From assembly GCF_000463015.1 (NCBI RefSeq), contig NC_022234.1, positions 1 to 64,000 on the forward strand: a DNA stretch of 64,000 nt, given 5' to 3'. Below, one piece after another: positions 63,070 to 64,000 of the stretch. The notes under the pieces were generated by a model. The model was not told where the DNA came from, made no database searches, and was given only the letters and a program-made list of their open reading frames with translations. The stretch is from Variovorax paradoxus B4 (GTDB taxonomy: Bacteria; Pseudomonadota; Gammaproteobacteria; Burkholderiales; Burkholderiaceae_C). Every line of letters starts with the position of its first letter. The first letter of the stretch is position 1. The position numbers and the translations under genes are program-made.

Positions 63070-64000
63070 GATCGACGGCCTTGCGCAAGGCGGTGGACCG
63101 GAGCGCGCCCCAGATGCCCAGGCCCTGCAGCACGAGCAGCGCGGCGAACGGGAGCGAGACCGACAGGTTGGTGCCGACCGGAAGATGCCCGACCAGCGCT
63201 GAGCTGATGCCGGCACAGACCATCATTCCGCAGCCCAGCAGGCTCGCGGTGGCGCCGGCGCGATCGGGGTAGAGCGTCATCGTCAGCGCCACCACGTTGG
63301 AGAACAGGAGGCCCTGGCCGAAGTTCGTCAGCATCACGCCGGCCAGCAGGGTCGGCAGCACCAGGGCGGCTGGCGTGCACAGCATCGCGAAGATGCCCAG
63401 CACGCAGGCGGCGAGCCCGGCCAGCATGAGGGTGCGGCCGCTCACGGTCCGGATCAGCGTGCGGTTGAGCAGCGTGCCCACGAGGTAGCACACGCCCGCG
63501 AGCAGCGCGGTGGTGCCGAAGTAGGACGGGCTTCGCTGCAGCCGGTCCTGGATGACGAAGGGACCGATGATGTTCCAGATCAGGAACACCGACAGGCTGC
63601 ACCCCAGGGCCAGCGTCGCCGACAGGAAACGCGGGTTGCCCAGGATCAGCACATAGCCGCCGAGCGACTGGCGCAGGCTCTTGCGTCGGCTGGGCGCGAG
63701 CGACTCCTGCAGCCTGAGGCTGAGCGCCAGCAGCACCGCGCTGTAGCCCGCATACAGCGCGAAGTTCCAGCGCCAGCCCGCGTACTGCTCGACCAGGCCG
63801 CCGATGAAAGGTGCCAGCACCGGGCCCAGACCCCAGGCGAGGCTCAGGTAGACCACCGCGACATAGAAGCGCTCGCCCTGGATGTTGTCCACCAGCAGTG
63901 CGCGCGCCACCACCTGGCAGGCGCCGATGGCAAAGCCCTGCATCGCGCGGCCGATGAGCAGCTGCGTGATGTCGCCGGCCATCATCGCCACCAGGCTTCC
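63053..64000 (-). CDS. MFS transporter, Bcr/CflA type (5' end outside the window)
   Basis: The C-terminal 315 residues of a major-facilitator drug/metabolite efflux protein; the gene continues past the window edge, and internal methionines near 63991 are not its start. About nine membrane segments are visible, including GRAMQGFAIGACQVVARALL (motif C-like region) and NFALYAGYSAVLLALSLRLQ. The Bcr/CflA group exports drugs, arabinose or sulfonamide-like compounds by proton antiport. It is followed by the small HTH gene with a 17-bp overlap. Confidence 0.85.
   Translation of the reverse strand, partial: GSLVAMMAGDITQLLIGRAMQGFAIGACQVVARALLVDNIQGERFYVAVVYLSLAWGLGPVLAPFIGGLVEQYAGWRWNFALYAGYSAVLLALSLRLQESLAPSRRKSLRQSLGGYVLILGNPRFLSATLALGCSLSVFLIWNIIGPFVIQDRLQRSPSYFGTTALLAGVCYLVGTLLNRTLIRTVSGRTLMLAGLAACVLGIFAMLCTPAALVLPTLLAGVMLTNFGQGLLFSNVVALTMTLYPDRAGATASLLGCGMMVCAGISSALVGHLPVGTNLSVSLPFAALLVLQGLGIWGALRSTALRKAVDHECQV

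Overview
The window is GC-rich DNA from a metabolically versatile betaproteobacterium, most likely a Variovorax-like member of the Comamonadaceae. This is inferred from three Bug-type (TctC/TTT) receptors, many LysR/GntR-FCD/AraC regulators beside acyl-CoA and sugar-acid operons, a fused indolepyruvate ferredoxin oxidoreductase, and an amiC/amiR amide operon. No rRNA, tRNA or CRISPR array was seen. The first two genes are an IncC/KorB-type partition pair of the kind carried by IncP plasmids, so the window may lie on a megaplasmid, chromid or integrative element rather than the main chromosome.

Layout: 1-1.7 kb, incC-korB-like partition. 1.8-7.6 kb, GlxA/FtrA-type AraC regulator, convergent luxR and luxI, then a fused PabAB aminodeoxychorismate synthase translationally coupled to an EamA exporter. 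8.2-12.4 kb, Lrp regulator divergent from the 1200-residue indolepyruvate oxidoreductase. 12.5-14.9 kb, VapBC pair, AraC regulator and B3/4-domain protein. 15-15.6 kb, decayed sequence. 15.6-22.8 kb, LysR-controlled operon with Bug receptor, NDP-forming acyl-CoA synthetase, two crotonases and an aldehyde dehydrogenase. 22.8-25.9 kb, DUF3883 protein, SLAC1/TehA channel, GATase-AraC regulator.

25.9-34.5 kb is an amide uptake and hydrolysis locus: AmiC-like sensor, AmiR-like ANTAR antiterminator, five-gene urea/amide ABC transporter and an amidase-signature hydrolase. Two untranslated leaders, one before amiC and one before the transporter, each have an A1/G4 hexaloop hairpin whose 3' arm is also part of a strong intrinsic terminator. 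That is the architecture expected of ANTAR antitermination targets, so AmiR probably opens both its own operon and the transporter operon.

34.5-42.5 kb is a tight seven-gene minus-strand operon and the least explained part of the window: an AspH-like 2-oxoglutarate hydroxylase, a capsule-type glycosyltransferase-like protein, a secreted HExxH metalloprotease-like protein, a small capsule-type HAD phosphatase, a nucleotidyltransferase-kinase fusion, a second nucleotidyltransferase and a 566-residue toroid-like protein. It looks like a pathway that activates a small phosphorylated group and attaches it to a glycan or other surface molecule, but has no transporter or polymerase of its own.

42.7-54.5 kb holds a secreted amidohydrolase, and a GntR-Bug-MmgE/PrpD-binding-protein operon split by a group II intron inserted antisense. 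A divergent CoA-transferase/crotonase/MDR/Bug/GntR operon follows. 54.5-57.4 kb is a MarR-FUSC efflux pair. 57.6-62.3 kb is a non-phosphorylating L-rhamnose (or related deoxysugar) operon with rhamnonate dehydratase, mutarotase, SDR, lactonase-like amidohydrolase, DHDPS-family aldolase and a Nudix-like protein. An AT-rich spacer, a small HTH protein and a truncated Bcr/CflA-type MFS gene end the window.
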